Source of the DNA: Liolophura sinensis
Taxonomy: Eukaryota; Mollusca; Polyplacophora; Chitonida; Chitonidae
Length of the DNA stretch: 64,000 nt
NCBI RefSeq assembly: GCF_032854445.1
Contig: NC_088298.1
Span: 13,691,504-13,755,503, forward strand
Direction: 5' to 3'
Shown here: positions 12,374 to 23,479 of the stretch, piece by piece
How positions within the stretch are numbered: position 1 is the stretch's first letter
How the letters are laid out: each line of letters starts with the position of its first letter
Translations under genes and position numbers: made by a program
Notes under the pieces: model-generated
Told to the model about the DNA's origin: nothing
Seen by the model: the letters and a program-made list of their open reading frames with translations, nothing else
Databases searched by the model: none

Positions 12374-12620
12374 GGGGCCTCCGTGGCTCAGTTGGTTAGC
12401 ATGATAGCGCAGCGAAATGACCCAGGAGTCTCTCACCAATGCGGTCGCTGTGAGTTCAAGTCCAGCTCATGCTGGCTTGTGGGAAGGCCTGTCAGCAACC
12501 TGCCAATGGTTGTGGGTTTCCCCCGGGCTCTGCCCGTTTTCCACCCACTACAATATTGGCCGCCGTCGTATACGTGAAATATTCTTGAGTATGGCGTAAA
12601 ACACAAATTAAATAAATAAA
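12374..12620 (+). mobile_element. SINE-A, shortened body
   Basis: Complete head (ggggcctccgtggctcag) and tail (aaattaaataaataaa), but an internal deletion removes part of the segment between gctggctt and gggaagg. It lies 200 bp from an oppositely oriented copy at 12824, so transcripts across both could fold back. Confidence 0.93.
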
Positions 12621-12823
12621 TCCAAACCCTTAACCCTGCACATGTACATTTAAGTAAAGCACTGATTTTCTTTGTTTGTTATCTTCACAGCTGAATCAAC
12701 TAATCAAATATGGGATATCTTGTTCTAATGCATGACCATTCTGACATTGCCTATAGAAGGACTACATTTTGCCTCTGTCATGGATATCATTTGCTTGCTG
12801 ACATTTGTCTGAGCAACTTTACT

Positions 12824-13089
12824 ATTTATTTATTTATTTGATTGGTATTTTACGCCACACTCAAGAATGTTTCACTTATACGATGGAGGCCAGCTTTATG
12901 GCGGGAGGAAACCAGACAAAGCCCGGCGGGAAACCCATGACTATCGACAGGTTGCTGAAGAACCTTCCCACGTATGGCCGGAGAGGAAGCCAGCATGAGC
13001 TGGACTTGAACTCACAGCGACCACATTGGTGAGAGGCTCCTGGGTCATTACGCTGCGCTAGTGCATTAACCAACTGAGCCATGGAGGCC
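12824..13089 (-). mobile_element. SINE-A, near full length
   Basis: From the tail complement (tttatttatttatttgattgg) to the head complement (caactgagccatggaggcc). The body has drifted in places (ccagacaaagcccggcggg). Confidence 0.93.
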
Positions 13090-13912
13090 ACCTGTGAGCA
13101 ACTTGACAGATAAAGTAGTGCACAGATCTGGGAACAGCATAGATCTTATTTTCATACAAGTTGACTGCGTGATTCCAAGTGGGCATGACAAGAAGAAAAC
13201 GCATTGCATAAGTCATCAACATTTACATACACAATCACCTTGAAAAATTTGATATCACAACAACCTGGGTGGGCCATGAATAACTCCAAACTATTTCGCT
13301 AACAGAATGTTTCTAAGCAAGCTTACAGAAGCTATGCGGCATATTATATGTGTACACATACATGTCCTGGGTCACATTAGGTACAGACGAAGCAAAATGC
13401 AACTAAAAGACCTGCAATTATTCTACATTAAGAACTGACAAGGAAATAACTAGTTTGAAAAACAGTCTAACAAAAATTCCCCAAGTCTGAGTGTTTCTGC
13501 AGATGCACACACAAATATACATACAGTATACATGTACAAACATATCTCTGAGATCTGTCGAAAGAAAGGGCAACATTTCTCCTTCACAGTGACCTAATTT
13601 TCTTTTCTTTAGAGAACTTCTTTTTTTTGCCCCCATCAGATTCAGTCAATATTAGTAATTCTATTTTTAAACCAGTGAGCATACCAATGCTGTATCCGTA
13701 CAAGAAGTGGCACATGTGAGAGAGTCCATTACACCGTTAAAGCTAAATACAGATCACATATTAACCGTTCACACATCTATTTTTGGTCTAAGGCAGGTGA
13801 TGATGTGCTAATATATTAAATTGGTTTCTTCCCTCTAATGATGAACAGATAAAAGCCATAAAATGTCTCCATAAATACATCGAATCCTGCACACTATTTA
13901 CATACGATCTAC

Positions 13913-14054
13913 ATTTATTTGTTTATTTATTTGATTGGGGTCTTAGGTCTTACTCAAAAATATTTCACTTATACGACGGCAGCCAGCATAATTTTGGGGG
14001 GAAACCGGGTAGAGCCTAGGTGTAACCCACGACCATCTGCAGGTTGCTGACAGA
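13913..14054 (-). mobile_element. SINE-A, 5' truncated
   Basis: The 3' half only: tail, ttgattggggtcttagg, a diverged cagcataattttgggggg, and a stop after aggttgctgacag. The tRNA head is absent, as expected from incomplete reverse transcription. Confidence 0.85.
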
Positions 14055-14099
14055 ATTTCGATAATTTGGTAATATATATTTCATCCCATGTCTGTGAGG

Positions 14100-14106
<7 letters not shown>

Positions 14107-14161
<55 letters not shown>
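14107..14161. repeat. (TA)n microsatellite
   Basis: An AT dinucleotide run of about 53 bp preceded by a short cacaca stretch. Confidence 0.97.
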
Positions 14162-14164
<3 letters not shown>

Positions 14165-14299
14165 GGTAGTATAAACCAGCCAAGGGAGAATGCTGTATGA
14201 AAACATATGTAAAATTCAGGTCAAAGAATCAGGACTCTGAGATGTCATGAATAATTCAGTCAATATCATTACCATTACATCATTATCATACTGTGCATG

Positions 14300-14560
14300 T
14301 GGATTTATTTATTTATTTATTTTGATTGTTGTTAAATTCTATAATCAATAATTTTTCACATCCATACAAAGAAAATAACAGTCACTTTCATACATGGATG
14401 GAGAAAACAAAGAGTACCTGGGGAAAACTGACAAATTTTCAGTTGGCATGTTGCAGACAAGTAACTTTTGTAAAAACAACACTTTTGGGCTATGGCCACA
14501 CAGTGCCAAATTATGGTAATATCATTTACCTAATTATGGCAATGATGATTAAGGCCAAAC
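14300..14560 (-). mobile_element. Probable old SINE-related fragment
   Basis: It opens with (TTTA)n like a reversed SINE tail, then ttttgattgttgttaaattc, and continues with acatggatggagaaaacaaa, ggaaaactgacaaattttca and gttggcatgttgcagacaa, which loosely parallel the gaggaaacc...ccgcaggttgctggcagac segment of SINE-A. Too diverged to classify. A 107-codon frame crosses it and is probably spurious. Confidence 0.35.
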
Positions 14561-15059
14561 CAGGAGAATTAATCTACAAGACATGTATACCCACAATATT
14601 ACACAGCGTGGTTGTATGTATATATGGTAGCAAAGCAGTCAGCACATAGCCCTCGAATAAGCAGCAAAGACAGGGAATTACACATCTTTGGCCTGAGCCC
14701 TTAAGCCCACAGTTTGCTGCATGCATTCTAGTCAGTATTAAAGCTTGACACAACCATGTCAGCTAGTCGCTCCCCCCACCCCCACCCCCCAGGCAGAAGA
14801 GTGACTAGGGATGAATCCTTACAAATGTCAGCCTGTCATTTGACAGGTTTCTACTTGTCCTACCTGTTTAAGTTCAACCTGAAAAGCAGTCTCACCTGTT
14901 TGGCTAGTTGTGTCCCAGCAAATACACACACACACTCAAAAAAATAAATAAAAGAAAAAAAAAGAGAGAGAGAAGAAAATTGCTGCCAAATGTATATACA
15001 TATATTCTGGCAAACATGTTTCTACAGCGAAAATTCTAATCACACAGGTAAAATTAGCA

Positions 15060-15105
15060 TGAATGCCTAAGCAGCACCCCCCCCCCCTCCCCCCTCCCCC
15101 GTTTC
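15060..15105. repeat. C-rich low-complexity run
   Basis: Runs of 9, 5 and 5 C separated by T (caccccccccccctcccccctcc-like). The complementary strand could form a G-quadruplex. It lies just before the 65-bp array. Confidence 0.85.
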
Positions 15106-15169
15106 AAACATGGCATGCTATATCACACAACATTTGTGTCTGCATACACTCAAGCTGGCCTTTAGAATG

Positions 15170-15885
15170 TCAACGTGTCATGCCATATTACACAAATTTG
15201 TGCCAATATGTAGGATGAGCTGGCCTCCAGGATGTCACATACAATATTCATGCCTAAATGTAGGATGAGCATACACCCAAGTGGGCCTCCAGACTGTCAT
15301 ATCATGCAACGTTTTTACCTGAATGTAAGGTGAGCATACACCCAAGTTGGTCTCCAGACTGTCATATCATGCAACGTTTTCACCTGAATGTAGGATGGGC
15401 ATACACCCAAACTGCCCTCCAGACTGTCATATCATGCAACGTTTTCACCTGAATGTAGGATGAGCATACACCCAAACTGCCCTCCAGACTGTCATATCAT
15501 ATAACGTTTTCACCTGAATGTAGGATGGGCATACACCCAAGCTGGTCTCCAGACTGTCATATCATGCAACGTTTTCACCTGAATGTAGGATGAGCATACA
15601 CCCAAACTGCCCTCCAGACTGTCATATCATATAACGTTTTCACCTGAATGTAGGATGAGCATACACCCAAACTGCCCTCCAGACTGTCATATCATATAAC
15701 GTTTTCACCTGAATGTAGGATGGGCATACACCCAAGCTGCCCTCCAGACTGTCATATCATGCAATGTTTTTACCTGAAAGTAGGATGAGCATACACCCAA
15801 GCTGGCCTCCAGATGGTCATATCATGCAACGTTTTTACCTGAATGTAGGATGAGCATACACCCAAGCTGGTCTCCACAACATTTG
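15170..15885. repeat. 65-bp minisatellite
   Basis: About 11 copies. The central units (15295, 15360, 15425, 15490 and onward) start gtcatatcatgcaacgtttt, continue cacctgaatgtaggatg(a/g)gc and end acccaa(g/a)ctg(g/c)cctccagact. Both ends of the array are more diverged than the middle, as expected from unequal exchange. Non-coding. Confidence 0.95.
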
Positions 15886-16146
15886 TGCCTGCACTTATAA
15901 TGCACACACAAGCTGGGTTTCAGAATGCTCTGGCGTCAGATTAAACAAAAATAAATAATAAAAGGCTATAAAATATTGTCTATGCTTTATTGTATTTTTT
16001 TAACTTTATTGTAATCTGTTATTAAATGCATGGGGCTCTGTGGTGATCTACATGTATTGGAACCCTTTTCGGTATCCATGACGTCACATCGATATTCTCG
16101 CTACATTTTTGATTCATTTTGAGCGGAGAAGTTTAATACGTAGTCC

Positions 16147-16358
16147 ACGCCATTCACCTATGTGGTCACTGTGAGTCCATGTCCAGCTCATGCTGACCTC
16201 CTCTCCAGCCAAATGTAAGAAGGTCTGCCAGCAACCTTCAGATGGTTGTGGGGTTCCCCTGTGCTCTAGGCATGTAGCATAATTTCCCTACCATAATGAT
16301 CTCTGCTGATATATAAGTGAAATATTCTCCAGAACTGCGAAAGCACAAATCAAATCCA
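16147..16358 (+). mobile_element. SINE-A, old copy lacking the head
   Basis: Begins within the B-box region (ttcacctatgtggtcactgtgag), retains gctcatgctgacctcctctcc and ggtctgccagcaacc, and ends gtgaaatattctccagaac...caaatcaaatcc. Many substitutions indicate an older insertion. Confidence 0.8.
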
Positions 16359-17508
16359 ATCTAGCAATAGAGACTGAGTGTAATTTCAGCGGCAAAAAGC
16401 TGACATGGCATTACTGGCACAATGTGGTCAAAAATGACTCTGCATTCTATGTCTCAAATGCATTTAATAGTTGGTTGAAAAAACTCTAACAAGGTGAATC
16501 AAGCTATATTGGTCAACAGTATACAATAGTCTTTCATCTGACATAATACTTCATATTAGCCTTAAATACACTTAAAACAAACTTAGCGCCTGATTAGGCC
16601 AAACTCCAATCAGTAAGATTTTTCCAACTTAAGCTGGTCTTGAACTGCAAATGTACTGGCAAGAGATGTCAATTTCCTACAAAAAAAAACAAACAAAATA
16701 GACGCATAGCACAAATTTGTGCCGAATGCAGATGTAACTTGATTCGCAGCACTGTCATAAATCACAGCGTTGACCTTGATCCTAAAGTTAAAATGTGAAC
16801 ACTGTTTGATGTATGCAACTAGGTTAAGCTTATAGCAATATCTGAGGGCTCTCCTTTGTCAAGTGGACGCTGCCTGAAGAGGAGATCTATCATGTTTACC
16901 AAAGAGCCTCAAAAACTGAATACTTGTCTGACACAAACTGAACACTTCTGAAACTATCGGGATTCAACCAAGCGACATCTAATAGATCATTTTTACTGCC
17001 AGCCTTTACGACGTCCAGGCATTTGTGACAGCATATGAAAGAAAAGGTGACTGTCTTTTCAAGATGCATCATGACCTAAATCAGCTATGGTGTTTTTAAG
17101 TGGTGGAAAAAAGACGGTAGTAAATTACTTATACTTATTTGACAAATTTCACGCAACGCTGGCTTTCTATGCAAGAACTTGCATGACTACACACGCAAGC
17201 GCTGAAAAACACCCAGCCCATTGCGTCGACGCTGGCTCTATCCTTGGTCTTTTTGAAAAAATGCAGCACCGACACGCTGTCCAATATATTCCATTTCTCA
17301 TTTTACCCTAACCGTACAACATGTCTGAACAACTTGCTAGCTCCTTTATGAATTGAATGAATGCCAAATCCTCCTCCTGAATCATGTACGAGAATTCAAG
17401 AAGTCTTACATTCACATAACATATACTTACATGTACAATATCTATACGGCTTAACGTTACCCAATCAATACTGTAGACCACTTTTTGAGGTTTCCTCCTT
17501 GACAAAAT
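16359..17508. other. Non-coding stretch
   Basis: No exon, array or element recognised. A 74-codon frame at 17087-17311 has no identifiable domain. Confidence 0.4.
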
Positions 17509-17519
17509 CCAAATTCACA

Positions 17520-17780
17520 TATTTATTTATTTATTTGATTTGTATTTTACACCGTACTCAAGAATATATACGACGGCGGCCAGAATTATGGTGGGTGGAC
17601 ACTGGGCAGAACCCAGGGAAAACCCATGGCCATCCGCAGGTTGCTGCAGACCTTCCCACATACGGCCGGACAGGAAGCCAGCATGAGCTGGACTTGAACT
17701 CACAGCGACCACATTGGTGAGAGACTCCTGAGTCATTACGCTACGCTAGCGCGCTAAACAACTGAGCCACAGAGGCCCCC
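17520..17780 (-). mobile_element. SINE-A with perfect target-site duplication
   Basis: A near full-length copy flanked by the 15-bp direct repeat CCAAATTCACATATT (17509-17523 and 17780-17794). The exact duplication fixes the ends and shows target-primed reverse transcription. It is probably one of the younger copies in the window. Confidence 0.96.
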
Positions 17781-17864
17781 CAAATTCACATATTAATTCT
17801 CGCATATAATTCCTATTATTAGAGTTCACTGTCAAACTAAAGAAAGTTCCACAAATTATACACA

Positions 17865-18086
17865 GGGGCCTCCATGCCGAGGGAGTTAGCACACCAGCGT
17901 GGCACAATGACCCAGGGGCTTCTCACCAAGGCAGTCGCTGTGAGTTCAAATCTAGCTCATGCTGGCTTCCTCTCTGGATGTACACACGAAGGTCTGGCAA
18001 AAACCTGCGGATGGTTGTGGGTTTCTGCTGGGCTCTGCCCTGTTTCCTCCCACCCTAATGCTGGCTGCCATCGTGTAAGTAAATAC
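17865..18086 (+). mobile_element. SINE-A, 3' truncated
   Basis: Head ggggcctccatgccgaggg (A box damaged), B box gttcaaatct, body through ccaccctaatgctggctgcca, then breaks off after gtgtaagtaaatac. It forms an inverted pair with the copy 85 bp to its left. Confidence 0.88.
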
Positions 18087-19248
18087 ATGATGCACATAAG
18101 CTTTATCATATTTATGGGTGGGTGGGAAAAATGACTTTAACAAGACTGCTACTCTCAATTAAAGATGACAAAGTGTTCTTCTGACTAAAATTTAAATCAG
18201 CGAGGTAAAAAAGATGTCCTCTGTAGTGAGTTCAGACAGCTGACCCAGTCAGATATACACATATATACAACAACCACCACCCAGTTATGCCAATGTACAT
18301 GTGACCTCTGATCCAGAACTTCAGTCACCACATCAAAAACTTCCAAAACAAAAGTACAACTAAAATAATCTCATCCTTAAAATAAGAAAAAGTTCATGTA
18401 AGTTACTTTCATCTTAAGGATGTGTGGATCTCAAAAACTTTCGTTAGCCCAAATAAGTATTAATTTATTTATTTGCTTGCTCTGGATTTTTACACCAATC
18501 ACACATGATCATGGGCCACCACATGCAAATTTATATGTTTGACACCTGTAAGAAATGTTTCTCAAAATTGATCAAAAGATTGTAGAACTGAAGGATGTAT
18601 TCTGTATTTATGACCCATCATTTTTGCAATAAAAACGCACAAAAACTGAACATTTAGAAGGCAGGTTCTAATTATACAAGTCACAACAAGACTGAGAAGA
18701 TGCAATTCAGCTGTTGTTGTCATGGCAACAGCATACCAAACCCAGATTAATTATCAACTGTTTGTAGAACATATAAGCATATAAATTAACATCATGTATA
18801 TATTTTTCATAAGCATACATACACAAATAAAATTTAGCAAGAATAAAAAAGTCACTGTCATAAAAAGCTTAAAACTAATATAAACATACATGTATATCCA
18901 CCGCAGCTCTAACATTGTAGGCCAGTGTTATTCTCAAGAGTTATACCCCTTTATCAATTCTCATATGGCTACTGGAGTTATGTCCCTTCACAACAAAAGC
19001 CATAAGTATATGATACACAAATGTGAGTCTCCAATACAAAATCAGTTTTGACATATCTTGATGAGTTAATTTTTTTCTATCTGCCTTTGTACGAATGCAC
19101 AGCAAATAATCTCCAGAAAAGGACAAATTTATTTCTAAACTGAAGTTCAACAATCACATATGGTTTCTTGTTCCTAAAATCCCGGCACAGCACCTGAAGC
19201 AAAACCGCTTAATATTCTCATACAAAAGCACTTTTCGCACTTTTCCAT
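18087..19248. other. Non-coding stretch
   Basis: AT-rich. The only recognisable word is an X-box-like site at 18716. No gene seen. Confidence 0.4.
18716..18729. promoter_or_regulatory. RFX X-box-like motif
   Basis: GTTGTCATGGCAAC is an imperfect palindrome one base away from the strong RFX X-box GTTGCCATGGCAAC. X-boxes drive ciliary genes in animals. There is no first exon nearby that I can identify, so function is not established and chance is possible. Confidence 0.3.
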
Positions 19249-20064
19249 GTTATACATATATACATATATTCAATATTTACTGTTAACTTTTACCAATAAT
19301 AGACACTTGTTTCTTGATAGCACACATCAAAAATATCATCATCATCAACATTAACATTAATTTTCATTATTCCAGATCAACCTTCAAAATTATGTTTTGT
19401 TAAAGAGCTGTACCAGAGCTTTTAGGCAAAAAAAAAAAAACAACATATTTGCCAACCAAATTATTACCTTTCATTAAACATAAGATTTGTACCTGTATTA
19501 TTTATAGTGTTCATTAAAATGAGTCTGAAGTTTCACAGACTTATAATGTGAGTCTTATAATGTGATCTTTTGTTAAAGGTAATTATTTAGGTTATTTTAA
19601 ATCCTAGCCAACATTTGACTGGATTTGCACTAATGGATTTTCTACAAGAAAGGTCCAGTGTAGCCTCTGGAGTGAAAACATTGACGTGTCTACCGAATCT
19701 TTAACATTATAATGACCAACTTGATCGCCCCAAATTCTTTCAAGGCCACATGCCTTACTGATAATTACACCAAAACAGTTATGTAATACCAGAACCAACC
19801 TTACCGCCTGTCTGGAGTTTACCAACCTGATTTTTTCCCTGGGAACTAATAAGTTGTCGATGATGGCCGTGAAGAAATGATTACACAAAATCAATACTGA
19901 GAGAAGTACATGTTTACAGCCTGTGGGACAAAAATTATGACTAAATTCTTAAACACATTTTGATAAATTGGATAATGGGAATTTATCAATCTTTTCTAAT
20001 TTGATCCAATGTTTTTACATTAAAGTCATATTGCTTTCAACCACAATAACGTAAACCAATGAAT
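19249..20064 (-). repeat. Unknown ~0.8-kb repeat, left inverted copy
   Basis: The reverse complement of this segment matches 22354-23204 almost throughout, roughly 90% by eye with small indels. Matching landmarks are caatatgactttaatgtaaa, gtggccttgaaagaatttgg, aaagctctggtacagctctt and gtctattattggtaaaagtt. It contains a 96-codon frame that is not conserved intact in the other copy, so it is probably non-coding. No reverse transcriptase, transposase or other domain is visible. Confidence 0.85.
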
Positions 20065-20472
20065 AAAAACCTTTTATATGTTTCTTTAATAAAACACAAG
20101 TTCTAGGACTAATACGGAATAAAACTGATCTGTTATATTCCTTTAATAATACTTGAGGCATTTTATTTAGATATTTGGAGTACTAAAATTTACATCACTC
20201 CTCTGAACGGACAACAAAACGAACGAAAAAAGCGAAGGAGATATATTGTACCTTTTTAGCGCTTCTAGTATTTTTTACTACAGGTTTATATCAGCCACTA
20301 ACTATCACACTCAGCTTTAATATAAGTATACAGTAAGAACAACTGATCAATGTATGGTGTCGTTTGTTTCTCGCGTAACTCTTGCATTTATTCATATGCA
20401 GTTATTTCATAATGACCTTTTCCATGTACCAGACAGGTCACAGTTAAGTGCTGCACATGACTGGAAGACGTA

Positions 20473-21415
20473 CAGTACAGCTAGATCCTAACCATCAATC
20501 CTACGCCCACTGTGGTCGGATGGTTCGTGTATCGTACGCCTACTATACACTGACCCTGGCTGGACCCTGATCAAACACGCCGTCATCCTCCGCTTATCAT
20601 CCACGTAGGGCCTGTGTAGGGTCAACCCACGGTCCACCAATAGCCCGTGCATTGTGGCGCCAAGGTCAGAGTATCATTTTACGATATTCATGCGGGTTTG
20701 ATGTAACCACATCAGACGTACACTGTAGGCTTTACGTTATTTGCGCGATCGAGTTTCAAGCCATATATGTAGTATTTAAATTCGTAAAATGATTCTGAAG
20801 TTAAAATGCTACATGCCGTATAAATTTTTGGAACTTTATGACCGATTTTGAACGTAACATTTGCACAGATGAGGCTGATAATTTGTGAAATTAATTATTT
20901 GGGCTATTTTAAAGTAACTTGGGTAACTTCAAGTGCTTGGGGTTTAACGTCGTGCTCAACAGTTTTTCAGTCATATGACGAAACAATCCTTAGGTTGTAT
21001 GTAATGTACCTCCTTGTTGTAGGACAGATTTCCACCGATCTTTTATCTAGTGCTGCTTCACTGAGACGACTTACCGAAGGCAAGTAAGTCGCCCAGCCCG
21101 AGCCATTATACTGATAACGGGTCAACCAGTCATTGCACTATCTCCTTTATGCTGAACGCCAAGCAAGGAAGTTACAACTTCCTCTTTTAAAGTCTTAGGT
21201 GTGATTTGACCCAGGATTGGTCCTGGATCTACCATTCTCGAAGTTGACGCTCTATCAACTGTAAAACCTTTGATGATCATGGGCCGACGGTCTACCAACG
21301 GTTTGCATATGATGGCCGAACGATTGCGTCATGGTGCAATGACCACGGACCGATCATCAGCGTATCCTCTGGCCACAATGCGCGTAGGATTGACGGTTAG
21401 GATCCGGCTGTGCTG
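20473..21415. mobile_element. TA-flanked TIR element (MITE-like) with nested SINE-B
   Basis: The ends are inverted repeats of about 50 bp. The left begins CAGTACAGCTAGATCCTAAC; the right, reverse complemented, begins CAGCACAGCCGGATCCTAAC. Each side is bordered by TA (20471-20472 and 21416-21417). A TA target and CAG-type ends fit a non-autonomous Tc1/mariner-like element. The interior has no transposase frame and is interrupted by a SINE-B at 20837-21262, leaving about 0.5 kb of the element's own sequence, which is notably GC- and CpG-richer than its surroundings. Confidence 0.75.
20837..21262 (-). mobile_element. Chimeric SINE-B with non-standard 93-bp 3' tail
   Basis: On the minus strand the SINE-B body runs from about 21262 to gttaaaccccaagcact and then, instead of CACT repeats, continues into 93 bp (20929 down to 20837) that also follow the SINE-B copy at 29736-30122. 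The two tails are identical over 93 bp, while the SINE bodies next to them differ at many positions. It is nested in the TIR element described above. Confidence 0.8.
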
Positions 21416-22118
21416 TACCATAACAATACACCAGGTATGACACATAATGAAAACAGATTTACCCAAATTCCTCAACTGTTTTTGTATATAAAAGAGCAAC
21501 TTTCAGTGCAATTTATGCACCCATTTCATTGATTTTGGAGATAAGAAAAAACTTTGGTTTAGTTGACCAATTTTAAAGCTTAATTCACAAACATTACACT
21601 ACAGTATCTGTTGTCATACAGAACAATGCCCTTCAATGCATGAACATGCATCTTGCAAACACGTGAAAATATTGAAGATCAAGTACAGCAGGCACTACAG
21701 TAATTGCTGGTCTACCTGGCTTACTCTTTTTACAGAAAAAAAATTTCTAATGGCTACCATTTTATCACTAGACCCAACTGTCAATTTACTAACTAGTCCC
21801 GAAGCTTGGTATGTCCCCAAACTTATAATGCACATATACAGCAAAATGCTGGTATGTATAGGTTACTGACAATCGCTCAGCCACACCATACCCCCACAGA
21901 TAATTACATTAGCGTAGTTATATAACATGTGTGTGGATTTCACAGCCAGGCATGATATAAGTGTATTACGCAGAGGCTAACTACATGTACAGTGAGTATA
22001 CTGTATATATTAAACTTATTATAAACATGATACATGTGAGCTGCCGCCGAAAATTGAGGGATCATTAATTGGTCATCAGGTAATGGTTCAGTAGACCTCA
22101 AAGTTGGGGGGGGGGGGG

Positions 22119-22353
22119 GGGGCCTCCGTGGCTCAGTTGGTTCGCGCGCTAGTGCAGTGTAATGACCCAGGAGTCTCTCACCAATGCAGTCGCTGTGAGT
22201 TCGAGTCCAGCTCATGCTGGCTTCCTCTCCAGCCGTACATGGGAAGGTCCCCCGGGCTCTGCCCGTTTTCCTCCCAGCATAACGCTGGCCGGTGTTGTGT
22301 AAGTGAAATATTTTTCAGTACGGCGTAAAACACCAATCAAATAAATAAATAAA
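22119..22353 (+). mobile_element. SINE-A preceded by a 17-G run
   Basis: Directly after 17 consecutive G (22106-22122) comes cctccgtggctcagttgg and a near-complete SINE-A, ending in the usual caccaatcaaat(aaat)n tail at 22353. Part of the body (the ggtctgccagcaacc segment) is deleted. The last 23 bp of the tail recur exactly at 23207-23229, on the far side of the unknown 0.85-kb repeat. Confidence 0.92.
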
Positions 22354-23204
22354 TCTAATAATCTATTCACTGGTTTAGGTGATTTTGATTGAGAGCAATA
22401 TGACTCTAATGTAAAAACATTGGATCAAATGAGAAATGATTGATAAATTCCCATTATCCAATTTATCAAAATGTGTTTAAGAAATTAGCCATAATGTTTT
22501 TCCCACAGACTATAAACATGTACTTCTCTCAGTATTGATTTTGTGTAATCATTGCTTCATGGCCATCATCGCCAACTTATTAGTTCCCAGAGAAAAAATC
22601 AGGTTGGGTAAACTCCAGACTGGCGGTACGGTTGCTTCTGGTATTACATAACTGTTTTGATGTAATTATCAGTAAGGCATGTGGCCTTGAAAGAATTTGG
22701 GGTGATCAAGTTGGTCATTATAATGTTAAAGATTCGGCAGAACACGTCAATGTTTTCACTCCAGAGGCTACACTGGACCTTTCTTGTAGAAAATCCATCA
22801 GTGCAAATCCAGTCAAATGTTGGCTAGGATTTAAAATAACCTAAATAATTACCTTTAACAAAAGATCAGCCACATTTGTGCATGTGTGAACCATTCAAAT
22901 GCTATCGACTCACATTATAAGTCTGTCAATCTTCAGAATCATTAATGAACACTATAAATAATACAGGTACAAATCTTATGTTTAATGAAAGGTAATAATT
23001 TGGGTTGCAAATGTGTATTTTTTTTGCCTAAAAGCTCTGGTACAGCTCTTTAACAAAACATAATTTTGAAGGTTGATCTGGAATACTGAAAATTAATGCT
23101 GATGTTGATGATCATGATATTTTTGGTGTGTGCTACCAGGACACAAGTGTCTATTATTGGTAAAAGTTAACAGTAAATAATGAGTACATGCATATATGTT
23201 TAAC
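22354..23204 (+). repeat. Unknown ~0.85-kb repeat, right copy, inserted in a SINE tail
   Basis: Inverted counterpart of 19249-20064. It sits between two copies of the same 23-bp SINE-A tail segment (22331-22353 and 23207-23229), so it appears to have entered the tail and duplicated it. It has no poly(A), no terminal inverted repeats and no recognisable protein. A 70-codon frame (22632-22844) corresponds to part of the frame in the left copy but is shifted. Confidence 0.82.
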
Positions 23205-23479
23205 AACACCAATCAAATAAATAAATAAAACTTGGGCCACCTTAAAAATTTATTTGTTAGGGAAACATTACCCTATTAGAAAAAATTAAATTTCCTATTA
23301 GATTAAGATTTATTAGGGGTAATGAGTGTGATTACTCTGCTACATGACTTTTGCAAATACACAGGGAAACTGTGACCAATACCAAGGGCTAGAAATGCAT
23401 GCTAAAATTTACCTTTTTTTTCACCTGTCTTTTCACCCTATAGATATAATTAAAGTTAAATTCAGTTAGCTGTCATCAC

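Noticed and set aside
19604-19894. 96-codon minus frame in the unknown 0.8-kb repeat, considered as a transposon protein
   Set aside because: The matching frame in the inverted copy is shifted and shorter, and no transposase, reverse transcriptase or other motif is visible.
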